Below, piece by piece: positions 62,480-64,000 of a stretch of DNA of 64,000 bases (position 1 is its first letter; the number at the start of each line of letters is the position of its first letter). The position numbers and the translations under genes are program-made. The notes under the pieces were generated by a model, which was not told the origin of the DNA, did no database searches, and saw only the letters and a program-made list of their open reading frames with translations. The DNA comes from Geosiphon pyriformis (taxonomy: Eukaryota; Glomeromycota; Glomeromycetes; Archaeosporales; Geosiphonaceae): contig JAAOMT010000040.1 of assembly GCA_016748015.1 (NCBI GenBank), positions 694,028 through 758,027 of the forward strand. Reading direction: 5' to 3'.

Positions 62480-63679
62480 TTATCCCAAAATTCTTGAAAA
62501 TTTGTTATATTCTGGACAAATTCCCATTTCTTGACCAAAATATGGTCCGAAATGTGAAAGATTGCTTGAAAATTGACCCTTCTTTTGAGTTTGTGCATTG
62601 CAATGCTTTTCGTAAATTTTGTTTATAAAAAAATTTCAATAGAATCCAAATAAAAGCAAAAAATAACTTAATCAAGTGGCATTATTATAAAAATAAGGTA
62701 TGTTTTTGAAAATATTTTACCTCATTTTCCACAAACACATACTGAAATCTACCACGACTTGAAACACGATCTCCACTGCACTCAAAGATTTCAGTCTGTC
62801 TAAAACCTAGTTTATGAAAACAATCACAGTTTACGGAAGGTCGAATCCAAAATTCCTTTTCATAATGCCACCATCCTTTATTCGAAGGAGGAAATTGAGG
62901 TAGAAAATCATTGTCATATGTGAATCGAAAAACTTTATGCATCAGAATTTCGTTGACATGTTCAGAAAATTGGCGGTTTCCTATTCGGGGCTGACCAAAT
63001 GTGTATACTGTAACATCTTTAGATTGGTGAAATTTTTTGATTAAAAGTGCCGCCAGTATTGCGTAACCTGTATTTATATAAAAATTGGTAAATACCTATA
63101 AGTAATTTATGAAAACCTTTTTTGAAGAATAATATCCTGTTGCTCATATTAATAATTGACTTGCCTCCTCCTAGACCATGCCCAGCTAAATGGAATTTGT
63201 TAAATTTATTCAGAAAATAAGCAATCTTTTCCAATAAATTAACTTCAATTTTTTGAAATGTTTCAAAAATCTCAAGGTGAATTTTTGACTTCTTGAGAGG
63301 ATCATAATAAAGCAATGAATTTTCTTGGCTTTTCCATCTCTCAAAGCTGAGTTTTGTTCCTCTAAAATATAAAATTACTGCGTATTCATTGTTAATCTCC
63401 AATCCTTTTGAAATATTAAAAGTAGATTTAAAGAATACTATTAGACTTAAATTCATTTTTTGAAAAGGTTTGTAAATTTGTTAAGTTTAATTCCTTTTTA
63501 CCGTAGATCCCATCCGAATCATTTTCTTCAAGGCAGTAAGCTTTGTTAGCGTAATATGCAAAACTTTGAAAGCTAAAAAGTAGTCTCTCGTCAGTCACCA
63601 ATTTTTTCAACAAATAACCATCTTCATTTATATTTCTTTTAATTTTTCTCTTGGTTTCCCTGTTCGCTAATATTTCCAT
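62480..63679 (-). CDS. class-3 lipase-like protein C with altered nucleophile elbow (5' end uncertain)
   Basis: Exons 63679-63502, 63404-63165, 63067-62721 and 62605-62480 give 296 residues in frame. The core begins QSFAYYANKAYCL and keeps the oxyanion block LYFRGTKLSFERW and the helix IHLEIFETF. The elbow reads LAGHGLGGGY, with Gly at the nucleophile position. VYTFGQPRIGNRQF, YDNDFLPQFP (Asp), GWWHYEKEFWI, and LSHFGPYFGQEMGIC (His) are intact. The intron after exon 2 uses a GC donor (GCAAGT) with an AG acceptor. The ATG chosen (MEILANRE) lies after a hydrophobic stretch (KNFLITLLTIFSFIVINIL) that has no ATG in its own frame. An ATG at 63810 would lead into it if one base were added in the A/T run at 63779-63790, so the anchor may be lost or the base count may be wrong. 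Confidence 0.72.
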
Positions 63680-64000
63680 TTTGACTTCTATGAATGAATT
63701 TTTTATTATTCGAATGATTATTGTTGTTGTTGGTAAAATATTTATCACAATGAAAGAAAAGATTGTCAGAAGAGTTATTAAAAAATTTTTGCTCTTTTGT
63801 ACTTGATCATTGCTCAGGTCAAAAATGTGGAATATTTTAGTTTTTTTTCATGTAATTAAAAGAAATAAAAATTAGAAAGTTTATGCATCATTTGTATTTA
63901 AGTGACTAATATTAAGATAGTTTTAGAAGTCATTGGAAATTTTATAGGCAAAGATGGGTTAGTGAAAAACTCTTAAATATTATATATATTAATCTGTTTT
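63680..64000. other. upstream region of lipase-like gene C
   Basis: Holds the open hydrophobic stretch described for gene C up to about 63850, and beyond it AT-rich sequence that would be promoter. The window ends here. Confidence 0.45.

Noticed and set aside
45719-63679. Lipase-like genes as plain pseudogenes
   Set aside because: Each has a full set of in-frame exons with good splice sites, and the structural motifs around the changed residue are conserved; only the 5' end of copy C is in doubt.
1-64000. Bacterial operon, CRISPR array, prophage or rRNA operon
   Set aside because: No spaced direct repeats, no ribosome-binding sites and abundant spliceosomal introns; the window is eukaryotic.

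Overview
The window looks like nuclear DNA of an AT-rich, intron-rich fungus, most likely an arbuscular mycorrhizal fungus (Glomeromycotina, Rhizophagus-like). Three things suggest this: many short GT-AG introns in otherwise ordinary fungal genes, a background dominated by A and T, and a LINE whose ORF1, endonuclease, reverse transcriptase and RNase H segments resemble a family I remember as abundant in Rhizophagus. The species call is inference from recalled sequence; no search was run.

Layout. 0.2-7.1 kb: a 25-exon gene for CFT1/CPSF160, the large subunit of the cleavage and polyadenylation factor (+). 10.5-11.5 kb: an unidentified single-exon, N-glycosylation-rich, single-pass membrane protein (+). 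12.2-37.1 kb: a block of nested, decayed transposons. It holds a LINE ORF1 relic (+), a 5'-truncated LINE copy (-) flanked by a roughly 165-bp direct repeat, a Ty3/gypsy relic (+) interrupted by a Tc1/mariner element, another LINE fragment (-) interrupted by a second Tc1/mariner element, LTR-like direct repeats, a much younger LINE (+, about 6.7 kb with a poly(A) end), and a third Tc1-like fragment. 39.3-41.6 kb: a 10-exon MFS anion:cation symporter-type permease (+). 43.9-44.7 kb: a small PARP-catalytic-domain gene (+). 45.7-47.4, 50.7-52.2 and 62.5-63.7 kb: three paralogous class-3 (fungal-type) lipase-like genes, all on the - strand with matching intron positions. 58.5-59.4 kb: an intronless Mig1/CreA-type C2H2 zinc-finger regulator (-), lying between the second and third lipase-like genes.

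The most unusual biology is the lipase-like family. All three copies keep the Asp and His of the class-3 lipase triad and the C-terminal H-x-G-P-Y-F block, but the nucleophile elbow reads G-H-G instead of G-H-S. They look like expressed but catalytically altered or dead hydrolases, two of them with clear N-terminal membrane anchors. The transposon block is also informative. Both Tc1 insertions sit at exact TA duplications, and removing the element in thought restores the reading frame or alignment of the host element. This gives a relative chronology and a view of strong C-to-T/G-to-A decay. Exon coordinates were derived by hand from splice signals and reading frames.
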